Shown: piece by piece, positions 32,801 to 42,528 of the stretch | How positions within the stretch are numbered: position 1 is the first letter of the stretch | How the letters are laid out: each line of letters opens with the position of its first letter | Assembly (NCBI GenBank): GCA_025769875.1 | Contig: JAGFNK010000085.1 | Location: 1-64,000, forward strand | From: Russula earlei | Lineage: Eukaryota > Basidiomycota > Agaricomycetes > Russulales > Russulaceae | Reading direction: 5' to 3' | Length of the DNA stretch: 64,000 bases | Translations under genes and position numbers: made by a program | The notes under the pieces: generated by a model | Seen by the model: only the letters and a program-made list of their open reading frames with translations | Told to the model about the DNA's origin: nothing | Database searches by the model: none

Positions 32801-33529
32801 ACTCGCACACCCGTCCATGACAAGGACGCTCGCCATTCCCCCATCCCGCATGAGCACCGAATGAAACATACCGAGCAGGGAAACGCGGCACACAAAAATG
32901 TAGCCATTAACCCCAAGTCCTATGCTGAGGCGACAACCCATGCAGATTTTACCGAATGGGCAAAGGCGTGCAACAACGAGAAACGCGTGTCCGAAAACAC
33001 TAGCGTCCTCAAAAGCGTGCTGCGTCCGCAGAATGGAGACGCAACGGGGAAGCGAAGAGACCTTCCTAATAAAGAGGGGGTCAAACCACAAAAACCAAAA
33101 ATGCAAGGCCCGCATCATCACGCAGGGACTCACCTAAGTCGAGGACAACGACCCCGACGAAATCGTGCCACCAGAATACAGGCACTCCCTTGCACCCTGG
33201 CCCTTGCCGCAGAAAGGAGTCTATCAGTCCATCAGATGGACAACAAGTCCACCCGCCTAAACAGAGAACTGATGGACAAGACCTTCTTGAAAGCGTGCCC
33301 AGGGAATAACCACCAATGCATGCGCGACCGCACGACCCAGTACACCCGAGGTACAAGCGACCACCGCCCGACCTTCCAGCATGACTCTGGCATCCAGCCA
33401 ATCTCGGTCAGACACGTCGACCCCGACTGGACCAGCAAAGCCCATTCTGGGCTTCATCTTCATGTTGACAGGCAGAGCCATAAACTGGAGCCGAAAGAAG
33501 CAAACCCCAGTTGCACCCTTGAGCACTGA
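29882..33529 (+). CDS. Copia Gag with fused remnants of pol
   Basis: One uninterrupted frame of 1215 codons starts at the first ATG after the leader. Residues ~25-230 are a copia-type Gag (YTQWKAEIEAVFKVNGL; WDELAKHFAGKGEQHVARLL). A CCHC zinc knuckle (CTHCRRRGHNTTECW) lies at ~252-266, followed by short tandem repeats. Then come fragments: a protease site changed from DSG to LDSRTSRIMT (~402), a pre-integrase segment (LDTWHQRVGHSA, ~555), the end of the integrase core (LAERGCMHQINTPGTPQH, ~690), the linker before RT (NPKSYAEATTHADF), an RT N-terminal piece (LALAAERSLSVHQMD), and a frame-shifted tail. The integrase catalytic core and the RT palm (YVDD) are missing. Only the Gag part can work. 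The open frame across pol debris is surprising and may be chance in GC-rich DNA or selection for a long Gag fusion. Confidence 0.85.
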   Translation: MSTPTATANIAPSRGSHAPTVGAAGKTYMGGQHGYNGPLFEGGTVVYTQWKAEIEAVFKVNGLMEILKQTYSKPDLSNDPSGFADWEQKDREAHAHILLTLKGHALNTALGIAGAKNTWDELAKHFAGKGEQHVARLLTDLYQFTFSESEPMAPQIIRLLHAARTLERLSYPIDEKVLIWMLILALPEKMANLKATLHSTPPSHLTAEHITDRILHEERQIRSTRDTATSHIAKAPQKGKDREVQSEKSTIKCTHCRRRGHNTTECWKIHGKPEDKAAAARTGTITHNTAMPMPAMTGTGVHNTATPTPAMTGTGAHNAATPMPAMTGMGAHNAATPTTTGTGTSAHIVATLAAQLPASAAIAYVPTSDNSISLHLAVEDEPICAATTQEQLRAADLRDSWLLDSRTSRIMTSHRDWFIHLTPLASPILVALGNNSAITATRTGQIRVRMHANGARSIALLRDVLYVPDLKGNLLSVSHFVQCGVAVQFQGETCGIYNKNQLICEGTLHESLYIMAMQTAKPESARTATLDQSLAEGSHKFEAALTACTMASKASLDTWHQRVGHSASDHATQMLQKEMVKGIETSETLKTPETHADTALDWDLSDTCGKPPTRTPQFSDWAKTEPREHAGGLKRKSEAPQYLQPHTARVEPTTGQCLKTLQLDGGGDHTGREAQTSLAERGCMHQINTPGTPQHIKVAKCATRTPLNRVQATRTDTKPSTRALDDLTLEEARSGDNPDPSQPHVLGTRASAHAPEKSPTTLTRRSLVHTFPGHAYHQQAYKPAHLPTPRTLQPRTIISDEGGPTSRIKRVILEFDNAVERVEKGEMRAKLRGRQRRNQWTTRNNCRTQSHKASEQRTPCLLSLKQADNTEQALRTEPQGVIVDAIPPAQPETPQSQLTIHKAEDSPAQSAMGPPKRITRTLTPDQGDEAEEPNEGEAEKASHAKPQDTQLQRDNNAPEDQASSQPEMHPKRATRTPVHDKDARHSPIPHEHRMKHTEQGNAAHKNVAINPKSYAEATTHADFTEWAKACNNEKRVSENTSVLKSVLRPQNGDATGKRRDLPNKEGVKPQKPKMQGPHHHAGTHLSRGQRPRRNRATRIQALPCTLALAAERSLSVHQMDNKSTRLNRELMDKTFLKACPGNNHQCMRDRTTQYTRGTSDHRPTFQHDSGIQPISVRHVDPDWTSKAHSGLHLHVDRQSHKLEPKEANPSCTLEH
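30721..30930 (+). repeat. Tandem repeat in the Gag C-terminus
   Basis: Four to five copies of a ~54-bp unit encode variants of PAMTGTGAHNAATPM right after the zinc knuckle. Units differ by a few substitutions. Such repeats often vary in number between copies of an element. Confidence 0.8.
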
Positions 33530-33815
33530 GGCAGAGCACACTGCGGGCGCACGCGCCACCGAAGAAGCCGCCAGGCCGAGGCAACCACTCACTGGATTGG
33601 GCCAAAAGACCCATCTCCTCACAATCCCTCATGTTCATGTCGACAACCAGCCGACCATCGCCATTACCAGGGAACCCCGAGTTCCACGACTGCACCAGAA
33701 CACACCGAGAAGGGGAAATATCTGGTGTATTGACAAAAGGTCCCAGCCGCGAGAAGTACAAATGTCTTCGCGATGGAGATGGGAGGGAACGCGCACCACT
33801 CGGGCTGAGGGGGCG
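33381..33815 (+). pseudogene. Copia RNase H remnant in a second frame
   Basis: The +3 frame overlaps and continues past the main ORF. It shows LGFIFMLTGRAINWSRKKQT, STEAEHTAGARATEEA and VHVDNQPTIAI, the typical order of copia RNase H including the Glu of the EAE motif and the Asp of VDN. It runs into the 3' LTR. It has no start of its own and would need a frameshift from the main ORF. Confidence 0.75.
33802..33815 (+). promoter_or_regulatory. Polypurine tract region
   Basis: GGGCTGAGGGGGCG immediately precedes the 3' LTR. The purine-rich core GAGGGGG is where plus-strand synthesis would start. Confidence 0.5.
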
Positions 33816-34065
33816 TGTTGGACGTGCAGCCGCTAAGTGCCGCACGAACGGACAATCCGGACCGTACATGTAAATAATTAGAATAATTTAGTTATCGCGT
33901 TCGTTTCCTCAGTCTTTTACACACAAGACTGAGGTCAGTACTACACATTCCTTTACACTCCTTTAAAGCTAATACTGTACATAGCTATCATCCCTATAGG
34001 TTAGATAACTAACCAATACAGTCTTTTACACACAAGACTGAGCTATCATCCCTATAGCTCCAACA
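33816..34065 (+). repeat. 3' LTR of the copia element
   Basis: 250 bp, identical to the 5' LTR except for two G-to-A differences near its start (GCGCGAAC versus GCACGAAC, and TACGTGT versus TACATGT). Confidence 0.95.
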
Positions 34066-34815
34066 ATAGATCCATGGACATATATCATGACAAAGACTTC
34101 AAAAACGGGCCCGCACGCCCAACCGTACTGGTATGCCGCATAACGGGGATATTCCATTGCTGCGTGTCGTCCTCGCATCCAAAATTGAAGGAGCGCGCGC
34201 TGCGCCCAACGAACATCCTGTGGGTGCGATGGTTCGGTATGAAATCTAGTCGATATTGCCAGGTGACCAGCAGGGGAGAGGGAGGAAAGAAAGAGGGCTG
34301 CTTGTACTTGAGGGTGGCTGACATCTAAAGAAGCACGACCACTTTGAAAAGGTATTCACCTCGAGGGCTCGCTGGAGGTCTTGCGAAGGCGAAGTTCAGT
34401 GAAGGCTACGCCCTGCGACATGCCAAAGGCTTCCATCGGAGCCTACGAGGATGATATCAGGCACGCTGCATCCCACGCTTATGTACCGCACAAGAGGGGA
34501 AGGGACCGCTTGGTCTCGAGGCGGGGAGGGCGAAGTCAAGTCGACTCCACTGCGCGGACGCTGTGTCTTGCTCGGACAGAGTGCGTGGCCGAGGAAGTCT
34601 GGGAGAAAGGGAGTCCGTCGATCAAGAGAAGGACCAGCTCCGAGTCAATCTAGGGAAAAAAAACATCCGCAGAGGAGGCGCCACAAAACACCGAAGCATG
34701 AGTTGAATGAGTCGAAATTGACAGCGGACAGCGGAGGGTGTTGGTGAGAGTTCGGGAGATGGACTTCGAAAATATTTAGCACGGGCCTGGCCAAGCCAGA
34801 TGGAGTTCCCCAAAG
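34066..34815. other. Interval without a gene
   Basis: After the ATAGA duplication I see no supported gene. Frames near 34381-34747 are charged and low in information. No repeats. Confidence 0.35.
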
Positions 34816-34900
34816 AAGCACCGCTAGTTGCGTTCTTTTCGCGGTGGGTTGAGTTACCATAAAAGGCGATTTTGTTGGCAAGAGAATCGGTACATCAATT
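34816..34900 (+). repeat. Left terminal inverted repeat of the MULE
   Basis: It pairs with 37608-37693. The best-matching core is TTACCATAAAAGGCGATT followed by GGCAAGAGA. Confidence 0.8.
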
Positions 34901-34976
34901 ATGCATTTAAATGTCACCAAATCATTTTCTCAATTACATATTTAATGACTTATTTATTAGCTATTAGACAAATAAA

Positions 34977-37519
34977 TTAAATTGATACAAAAAAAGATTT
35001 TGTATTGTAAGGAACAGCAACAGTTGAGGCCGTTAGAGGCAGCGGTGCGAGTCCGAAGGGACCTGGTGCAAGGGAGGCGGCGGCATCGGAGGGAGGGGGG
35101 TTCCGAGGGAGGGACGACGGTTCCCCGAGGGCACGCGTGCGCGCATTCGCGGCGGCAGATGTTGCATCGGGCTTGGCGCGCTTGCCCGACCGTTCGCCCC
35201 CGGCGTACGGATCATCGTGAACACGGCGGCGCTTTCCCTTAGCGACGCCGATGCTTCGCGCTGTCAATCCCCGCGCGTCGGGGAGACTGGTCCGTTGTTT
35301 TGGGCCCCGTTTGAGTTTGACACCCATACGCTCGGCTGTCTCCGTCCACGTTTTCTGATTGGGCGCGATCACTTCCTTATCAGGTAAGACCTTGGAGCCT
35401 TGAATTAAATTGATTGCGGCTGCCAAACTGTATTTGGCGGCCCGCGTGGCCTCAACGATCTCCGCTGTTTGATTAGCGTTTTCAAGCCTAGATGTGAGAT
35501 CGCGCGATAATGATATGATCTCCTGTGAGAGAGATACTAGGCTCTCCCTTGGTGTGGATGAAGAAGATGATGGGGATGGGGGGTCAGGTGATTTATTTGC
35601 ACTTTCCTTTTGTGTGCTCCCCTCAGGACAGAGGTAGGGAAAGTGGATGTAGATTGCTGCAATGTGTTTGCAGAATCTAATCCGGGGATAATCTGTGCAA
35701 TCACAAGTTGACTTCATCAGATCGATTGAGTAAAACGCGCCGGAACGGGACTGTGAAGCGACGTGAAAGCAGATCTCATCGAATTGCAAGATCGAATCTT
35801 GTGAGATGCTCTCGGCACGGGTGAAAATTATATGACGCCTGTCAGCCGCCAGGTCCCGACCATCGAGCCCGACGTTCTGCCGTTCGTGCCTGTTTTGGTA
35901 ATACGGCACCATGCGACGCACTAGAACAAATAATATTCGATCGATCCGCCGATTGCGCTTGCCGTCGAGCCAATGTGATTTGAGGACATGATGATATCTA
36001 AAAAGATTGAGTCATCTTATCTTTAGATCGGGAGGATCACATACGCTTCGATCAACATGTTGGTGTCCCCTTCCTCAAAGATATGTCGATTTTTCCGGTA
36101 AACCATGGACCACATATGCACCACAGGCATCCATTGGGACCCAAGATAGTTCACAAAAGTTTCTGGAACCTGAGGATCAGTGGAGATCTCCTCCCAGATT
36201 TGTAGAAAGTCGGCCTGATCATCTGTATGTACCCATCTCTTGATCTTATCCCACAGATCAGGAAAATTGTTAGCATGGAAGTGTGATCGCATCGCGCGCA
36301 ACACGTGCCACTTGCAAAGCCATATCCGACTTCCCGGATAGGCGATCTTGAGGGCGGCAATCTGCGCGGCATCACGATCTGTCATAATAATAGACGGCCG
36401 GACAGCCGGACTGGCATCCCTGACCCAATGGACAAAAAAGGATATTGTGTCCTTTGTTCCATTGGATGCCAGCATCCAGGCAACAGGCACACCTATCCGG
36501 AAAGGGTAAGCGCGCTAAATTGACATTTAGTAAATATTACGCACCATGTCCCCAGTGATCGCGCGCGATCATGGTAAATAATAAGAAGTCCGGATATTGA
36601 GTAATATTATGAGTTGCATCGATACCGATGAAGCCGTTCCCGAGGCGGCGGAATGCCTCCATTTGGAAAGGGGTCTGGATGCATAATACATATGCATCCT
36701 CCTGCAGATTTGATTGAGATGGGGCACTGTGCACCCTGTCTTTGTAAAAAACATTTGTTTTTTCATCTGTAAACCTGTCCAACCAGAGCCTGGTGGAGAT
36801 AGCATCCTCTGGATGCAGCCTGATAATCTCATCTTCCATTTCCCGGGCCATGCGGCTTACATCCCGGAGCGAGATGAATCGGTCTCGGCTGCCATCGGGC
36901 GATGAATCCTGAATATCGCGTACCTTTCCATTATTAAGTTAGCGAATAAAAATAAAATAAATTCAATACAGGCACTTACTATTTCCCGTGGATCAACCTT
37001 CTTTGACAGCATGAATTTAATTTTATCACGCGCTACGCGTGACATTCGTGTGTAAGCGAGATTAGCAATTCCGATTTCATGGGAATGCTCGCTTGCATAT
37101 TGTCCAAGAATGGTAGGCGCGTCCGCGTAAGACTTGATGACTATTCGGCAACGGCAACCCGTCTTCTTGATCTCGGATCTCCGTGTGCGATCGGGGTGCT
37201 TCTTTACATAACTCGAAGCTCCCCCGGATAGTTGGCGGGAGCAGACGAAAACCTTCTTTGTCCATCCCTGCCCATGCTTGGTGCTCGATGGAATCAATTC
37301 AATTGAGTGAGCCAATTCTTCTTGCCGGCGCCACGCGTCGAAATCGGCTGCTGTCGGCCATTCCATGGGGTATCCGCCGTGCTCCCGGTCATAATTGAGT
37401 CCTCCCCTCTTTCCAGAATTGGCAGTAATCTGGAAACATTGTGTCGCAAAAGGGGCACTCGGGCCGGAATGGGCGGATGGTGCGGATGGCGCGCCAATCA
37501 ATCGGAAACGAGATTGCAT
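34977..37519 (-). CDS. MULE transposase with SWIM zinc finger
   Basis: Four exons (37519-36980, 36923-36545, 36492-36045, 35997-34977; introns 56, 52 and 47 nt) join in phase to 795 residues without a stop. Residues ~85-165 look like a FAR1/WRKY-type zinc-binding region (WTKKVFVCSRQ, GCRCRIVIKSY, SEHSHE). The MULE nuclease core follows: first Asp in GNGFIGIDATHN, second in IIMTDRDAAQIAAL, and the W-x-C-x-W-H motif (LCKWHVLRAM). Glu candidates lie downstream. A SWIM finger (CDCTDYPRIRFCKHI) is at ~520. The C-terminal 200 residues are Ser/Pro- and Lys/Arg-rich with a nuclear signal (KGKRRRVHDD). An open frame with perfect splice phases suggests this copy could be active or was recently so. Confidence 0.85.
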
Positions 37520-37607
37520 TTCTTTTTTTTTTGGTAGGGGGAAAATGGTAAGGAGTTATCTTATTATTAACCCACTTATATAACTAAATTACATCCGTTA
37601 ACGCGTG

Positions 37608-37693
37608 ATTGAAGTCCCGACTCTCTTGCCGACACAATCGCCTTTTATGGTAATTCAACACGCCGCGAAATGTCAAAGACTAGCACCGCTTCG
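37608..37693 (-). repeat. Right terminal inverted repeat of the MULE
   Basis: It is the inverted partner of 34816-34900, reading CTCTTGCC...AATCGCCTTTTATGGTAA on the plus strand. A weaker second motif copy follows outside it. Confidence 0.8.
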
Positions 37694-37954
37694 CCTGCCG
37701 ACACGATAACCTTTTTGGGTAATTATCACACCATCTTTCCATCCGTGGAAAGAACGCACCATGATAATCAACGAACAGGTTTTGTCAGCGGCTGATGTGG
37801 ACCACTCGACCTTCACGAGCTCGCTGTTTTCAAGCAATGCAACCCTGGCAACGTTGATGCATCAGCATCACCTTTGCATCCGAATCAACGCGAGATGTAT
37901 AGCCCAGCCCATCCTGATCCAGGAGAGGAGCTGGAGAGGGGCCGATACTGATAG

Positions 37955-37960
37955 TATAAA
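37955..37960 (+). promoter_or_regulatory. TATA box of secreted-protein gene 2
   Basis: TATAAA in ATAGTATAAAGCC, 135 bp before the start codon. The spacing matches that in the paralogous gene at 27841 within 1 bp. Confidence 0.6.
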
Positions 37961-38094
37961 GCCAATGGCTGCAGCTGTGCTCCCACTCCATACTCGCCGG
38001 TGCTGGTTACCGACAATCCTTCTGCATTTAATACGCCACTGTCTTGTTCAGACTCGGGCGACTTAGATCCAAAATCCACAATCCTACTCATACC

Positions 38095-38528
38095 ATGCAC
38101 ACCTCCGTTTTTGTCATATTCTGCCTCACCGTTGGCATCGCTCCATCGTTCGCGCTTCCTTTATGTACGCCCACCACTTCGGGTTCCTTTTCTTCCAAGG
38201 AAGTTGACTTCACCTCGCAGACGTAAGAAGGCTGGATCCACTACTGGACAAATTGAAGAATGTCTTTTCACAGACGAAGGGGAAGAAAGAGGGAACAACA
38301 ATACCAATGCCATCGTCCAACCCGCCGCGGTCATCGCCCCGACGGTCACCGTATCGCGTGCCGTCGTCCGGGTCATTCTCATCGTCGTCCGGGTCATTCT
38401 CATCGTCATCCGGGTCATTGCCGTCAGAAATGTCATCGATTCCCGTTTTGTTGTACCAATCGGCGCCTCAGGCTCAAACCACGCCTGCGACGATCGCCTC
38501 TTCCTCGAGAATGCAGGAAAGAATGTAG
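38095..38528 (+). CDS. Small secreted protein 2
   Basis: Two exons, 38095-38164 and 38221-38528 with a 56-nt intron (donor GTACGC, acceptor CTCGCAG), give 125 residues. Residues 1-21 are a signal peptide (MHTSVFVIFCLTVGIAPSFA). The mature protein has a short basic-helical start (VRRLDPLLDKLKNVF) and then a Ser/Pro-rich, probably disordered part with three SSSSGS-type repeats. It has no cysteines. Exon 1, the intron and the promoter are similar in DNA sequence to those of the gene at 27841, while exon 2 is unrelated. Function is unknown; a small secreted protein of the effector type is an inference. Confidence 0.65.
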
Positions 38529-39756
38529 GAAAACAACAGAACAATTATTACGTATATGATGTGTTTGAACTCAGATGTGAGAGATTGGTAGTATACAAGC
38601 ATGCAAGTCCCAAGTTCTCTATAGAGAACGAGGTTCTTAAAAATCGAATTTTCATGGTGGACCTGTGGGAAGTGCCAAATCTGTTGTTGCGGCAGTTGCC
38701 AACCTCCTTGAGCGATGTGCGGGCTGATCCTAGTAGTGATCGTCTAGGTCCTTGTGTATTACAACGAGACTCTGGATCTGAGCGGCCGACCAGACGAGGG
38801 AAAACTTGGCGTCCACGCTCGTGTCGGCCTGGTACTGTCGGACAGAGCGACAATCGACACGCCCCACGGGCAAAGAACACAATAGACAGGTCATTTTTTA
38901 GATGATTTTAGTTATTATCAGGACGTCAATTCACAGTTATTATCATGACAAGTACCTCACACATTTCTAGGAAGCAACACACGCCCTTCCAGGCTAACGC
39001 GATGTACCGATAGCTACTCACCATCATGATATCGATGGTTCAGGTAAGCTTCGTCTTATTGGCGCAAAAAACTTTCAGTCTTCTCCAAGGCATGGGCTTC
39101 CCCTACTGGGCCGTCTTGAGTTCGCGAACCCGTCTCGAGAATGCCGAGGATTTGCAGCACTGCCGGTGATGCCCAGTTGAAGGGATTTCAATTCTCTTAT
39201 CTTTTATCGAATCATGGCTGACTGTACAGTACCATAGTACCACATCACAATCACAAGGTTGTCCCGTACATACATCTGGTGGCAAGCGGCCGGAGCTCGA
39301 GAAGGCGGGTTTGAGGCAGGGGTGAGTCGACGCAGAAGTTTCTTCCATCTCCCGTGTCCCACCGTCCTCGATGGGTGATATCAACACGGATGGGGCAAGC
39401 AGATCAATCAATATTATGATGCAAAACGATTATCGCGAGTGGCGGAGATGATGGGTAGAACCAGAATCATGCGGGAAGCGAGAAAAATATTTGCTCCCTG
39501 GCCAAGAGGGCACAGCCGATGGTGGTGTGCTGTAGACGTCTGTGGGTGGACACGTGGTATTCGTAGGGACTCATTTTGCATTGCAAGTCTGCTACAGCTC
39601 GAAATTTTCGTCGTACGTGAATGCGTAAGAGCGTGATGTATATGAAGATGTATGCTGTATATATGTGACGGGTGTGGAAAAGCGTCAAAAACGGAGAAAG
39701 ATCATAATATCGAAATATCCTATCTTGATGCTTTTCGCAAGGCGAAGAAACGAGAT
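38529..39756. other. Intergenic interval
   Basis: I see no gene, RNA or repeat. Open frames are short and overlap on both strands. Confidence 0.4.
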
Positions 39757-41231
39757 TTAATGGGGGCCAAGGATCCCACTGCGTGAACGGTCACGCCACG
39801 GCCACCACAACCCACCACGCCTTTCGTCCTCCAGTGCTTCCTCCTCCGTACCCGGTGGTCCACCGAGTCCTTCGACGTTCGCAAAAGAGACGTAGCCGTC
39901 GATGGTACGTAGCCTGGCAGAGGCACCCCGTGCATCAAAAGTCGGTGGAGTTGGAGGCGGCGTTACTTGTTGTCTCTGCCAGTGGGATTGTGGCTGTGAC
40001 TGTTGGGTTTGATGAGGGCGGGTCGGTAATGGCACAGCCGTCATGGGGTGCGTATGGTTCCGAGTGCGCCCCCGTGTAGTTGCCATGTGCGACAATGATT
40101 CTGGGAGGATAGTGTAGGACGGCGGTGAAGGTGACGGTGAGGGCGTTAACGGTTGGTGGTTAGGAGTAGGAGAAGGAAGGGACGATGACTAGTGGAAGAT
40201 AGGTCAGCGTGCTGTACGATAGTATCAGAAACGGATGGAAGGGGGGTATCAAGGGACGATAGTAGGATAGAGCGACAAAAACGATGGCAGGGAGGGCGTG
40301 CCCACGCTGTACACGAAACGGAAAGTCTCCGGAGGAGAGTAATATATGCTAATCGGGTACTTACCTCAGTGGAACTCCACGTTGACTCATGGTCTGCCTG
40401 GCGATCATGCTTTTGTGCAGCGGCCGTACTGCAAAGATAGCTCTCAAAGGGGTTTTGGGGCGCTGCACTGCGGTATGGGGAATTGCTGTGGCAAAGGGGT
40501 ACGATAGGCAATTTCTCCTTAAGACCAGACTCGTGATGGATAAGAGACTGCACGTCGGCGGAACTGGTAGAGGGGTGTTGGAAGGGTGGCATGGGTCGTT
40601 GTCGGTGCTGAGGTAGCTGTGCAAAGAGGAGGGACGAGTGATTAGGCTGGTCGTCTTCGTCATCACTCTCGGTACATGCACAGTGGAACATCTCGCCAGA
40701 TGTGCTTGCTATGCGGGCAGAACGGGACTCGGCACGAGGTATTCGGGAGCGGGGGGAAAGGGAGGCAGCTCGGTCGCGTCGGAGGGTCTCGCGAAGGAGA
40801 CGCTCGGAACGGGACGAAGGGCGTTGTTGGCCGTGGGATGGTGGGTGTAGAGGTGCGGGGGAAGGAGCAAGGACTTGGGGGGACATGGTTAGCAAGGCGG
40901 GAAGCGCAGGAGAGGGAGGGGTAAAAAAGGGGGAGAGGAGAACGGAGGAGGAGCGATGAGGGGTTGCGAGAGAGGAGGTAATATAGTGGGGCGGAAAAAG
41001 TGCGTTTGCCTCGTTGGTTTGCGGAGTTGAAGTAATAGCCGGGTGGGTGTGGTTGTATGAGGGTGGATATGCAGGTGAGGATGGTGAAGGCGGCGCTCGC
41101 GGAGAAGGGCTGAGTAGAGAGCTGTGGGCTTTATGAGGGGGACCTGGTGACACACAAATAGACGGAGGGCGATTGGGAAGTTCAGACCGTGAACTGGAAC
41201 GCGAACGATGGTGTTGATCCATTTTGCACAC
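39757..41231 (-). CDS. Conserved-looking disordered protein, Pro/Ser-rich
   Basis: The first exon begins at 41231 (MCKMDQHH) or, better, at the second Met (MDQHHRSRSSSR) and stays open to about 40372, where GAG|GTAAGT is a good donor. Downstream, the last exon (to the stop at 39757) carries RLRTIDGYVSFANVEGLGG, an acidic stretch and GGLWWPWRDRSRSGILGPH. The middle exons between 40313 and 40190 cannot be fixed by eye. The product is Pro/Ser/Arg-rich throughout, with one Cys-acidic motif (EMFHCACTESDDEDDQ) and an NPFESYL motif, and is probably mostly disordered. The conserved-looking short motifs suggest a real host gene of unknown function. Confidence 0.6.
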
Positions 41232-42520
41232 GATTTAGCCGCACACGCACAGCCTACGGACAGGGCCTCGGCGTGGCCAACTGCGTGTGATATGCCTGTC
41301 TGTTGCGCCGTTGAACACGAGGCAGGTGATCTCTCGATATTCTTTATCCGGACGGGTTCTGTGCGCCTGGTGACCGTTTCCGACAAGGCAGTAGAGAGAA
41401 AAAGGAGGGAGGAAGAAGAGGAGAATACAAGAGAGAAATAAAATGACTGTTTGTCTGCCGTTGTTGATGAGTGAGACAGCGCGGGGGGATGAGCACCAAA
41501 TTAGGCAATGGACCCCAGATCTTGACACCGGATCGACCGATCCCCCAATCCATTTTCATTTTTTTTTTGCATTCCCCACTCGCTCGCGGTCAGTCCGGGC
41601 ATCGTTCCGAATCGCCTCGCTCCCGCGTCAGCCACCCGCTTCTCGGACGTGCATTCAACGACATCGGCCCCACCCCGCAAAGACGTATCTACTGACCTCA
41701 TCGACATACAGGAGCCACAATTCCTTGCGCGGCTCCTCCCCACCTTCCAACGATTCCTCGCATCGCATCCATCTCCCCATGGAACTGGGTCCGGAAGGTT
41801 CCGCCCGTTGGTTCCATTCCCGCCTTGCCCTACCCCTCCCTGCCCTTCGTCTGTTCGATGCCGCACTTTGTCGTTCAACGGTCGACGCCATCATCGAACT
41901 GTTCTACAACGTTTAGACCCTCACAACCTCATCACTGCCTTATACATTCCCAGGTGCCGCAACTCCCCCCGGATCTCACGCTTGTGTCCCGGATCCTGTT
42001 CCCGGTATGCTCCTGGCATGGAATATCCTTCATCCGAATCGCGTCTCGAGCCTCTGGCATCGACCCATATTTGAGATCGATTAAAGACGAACTCTCATTT
42101 CGAACTCTCATTTTCCGGCTCTCTTCGCTTTCTTTCGGCGTACATTCCTCCCTACCACCGAGTCTTAAGGGGTTTAGGGCTTGTACAGGGTGTCACTACC
42201 CTCTCAGCCGTTCATGTACAAAAGCTCAGGGGGCCCCTCAAGCAACAACTTCTATCCGGGGTGTGACCCCATCTTCTCTTCTCACAGTGACCCTCCTGCA
42301 CGCGTGCACCCCCAGTCACAGGCACAGTGAGCGTGTGCATTGGATTCGAAAGATGTTTGTCAGGTGTGAGTACTTTGACATGCAGTTGTCTCTTACTGGA
42401 ATGACCGTTATGATTTGACGCACTGTGCATCATCAGCAGACCCGCTTACTCATCCGGATTTCAGTGCCTGGAAATGGTTCTTACGCTGACCGTTTCCCCT
42501 TTATGAGCTGAAATTCCCCG
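41232..42520. other. Interval with unresolved open frames
   Basis: Plus-strand frames at 41443-41916 and 41649-42074 overlap. Each contains a stretch that reads like protein (MELGPEGSARWFHSR in one, STDLIDIQEPQFLARLLPTF in the other), so a small spliced plus-strand gene is possible. I cannot connect them with good splice sites and make no gene call. Confidence 0.3.
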
Positions 42521-42528
42521 CTCACACC

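Larger units (their letters stand above)
29563..34065 (+). mobile_element. Full-length but pol-deleted Ty1/copia retrotransposon
   Basis: Two 250-bp LTRs with TGTTGG...CCAACA ends are flanked by an exact 5-bp target duplication ATAGA (29558-29562 and 34066-34070). I count only two differences between the LTRs, both CpG-type transitions, so insertion was recent. The internal region keeps a good Gag but only remnants of protease, integrase, reverse transcriptase and RNase H, so the copy must have been mobilised by proteins made elsewhere. At 4.5 kb it is shorter than an ordinary autonomous copia element. Confidence 0.95.
34816..37693 (-). mobile_element. Mutator-like DNA transposon (MULE)
   Basis: An intact transposase gene lies between terminal inverted repeats of about 85 bp: left 34816-34900 and right 37608-37693, which share TTACCATAAAAGGCGATT and GGCAAGAGA on opposite strands. 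The arms are clearly diverged from each other. I could not find the expected 9-bp target duplication. Just outside the right arm, at about 37694-37735, lies a second, weaker copy of the arm motif (CCGACACGATAACC, then GGGTAATTATCACACC). Confidence 0.85.

Noticed and set aside
31045..33869. Several long minus-strand frames opposite copia pol remnants
   Set aside because: GC-rich DNA leaves antisense frames open; recognisable copia motifs lie only on the plus strand.
34806..37702. 9-bp target duplication for the MULE
   Set aside because: I compared flanks at several possible ends and found no convincing direct repeat.
42180..42330. Possible tRNA or structured RNA
   Set aside because: There is no B-box GTTCGA and no cloverleaf; it is only GC-rich with short inverted repeats.
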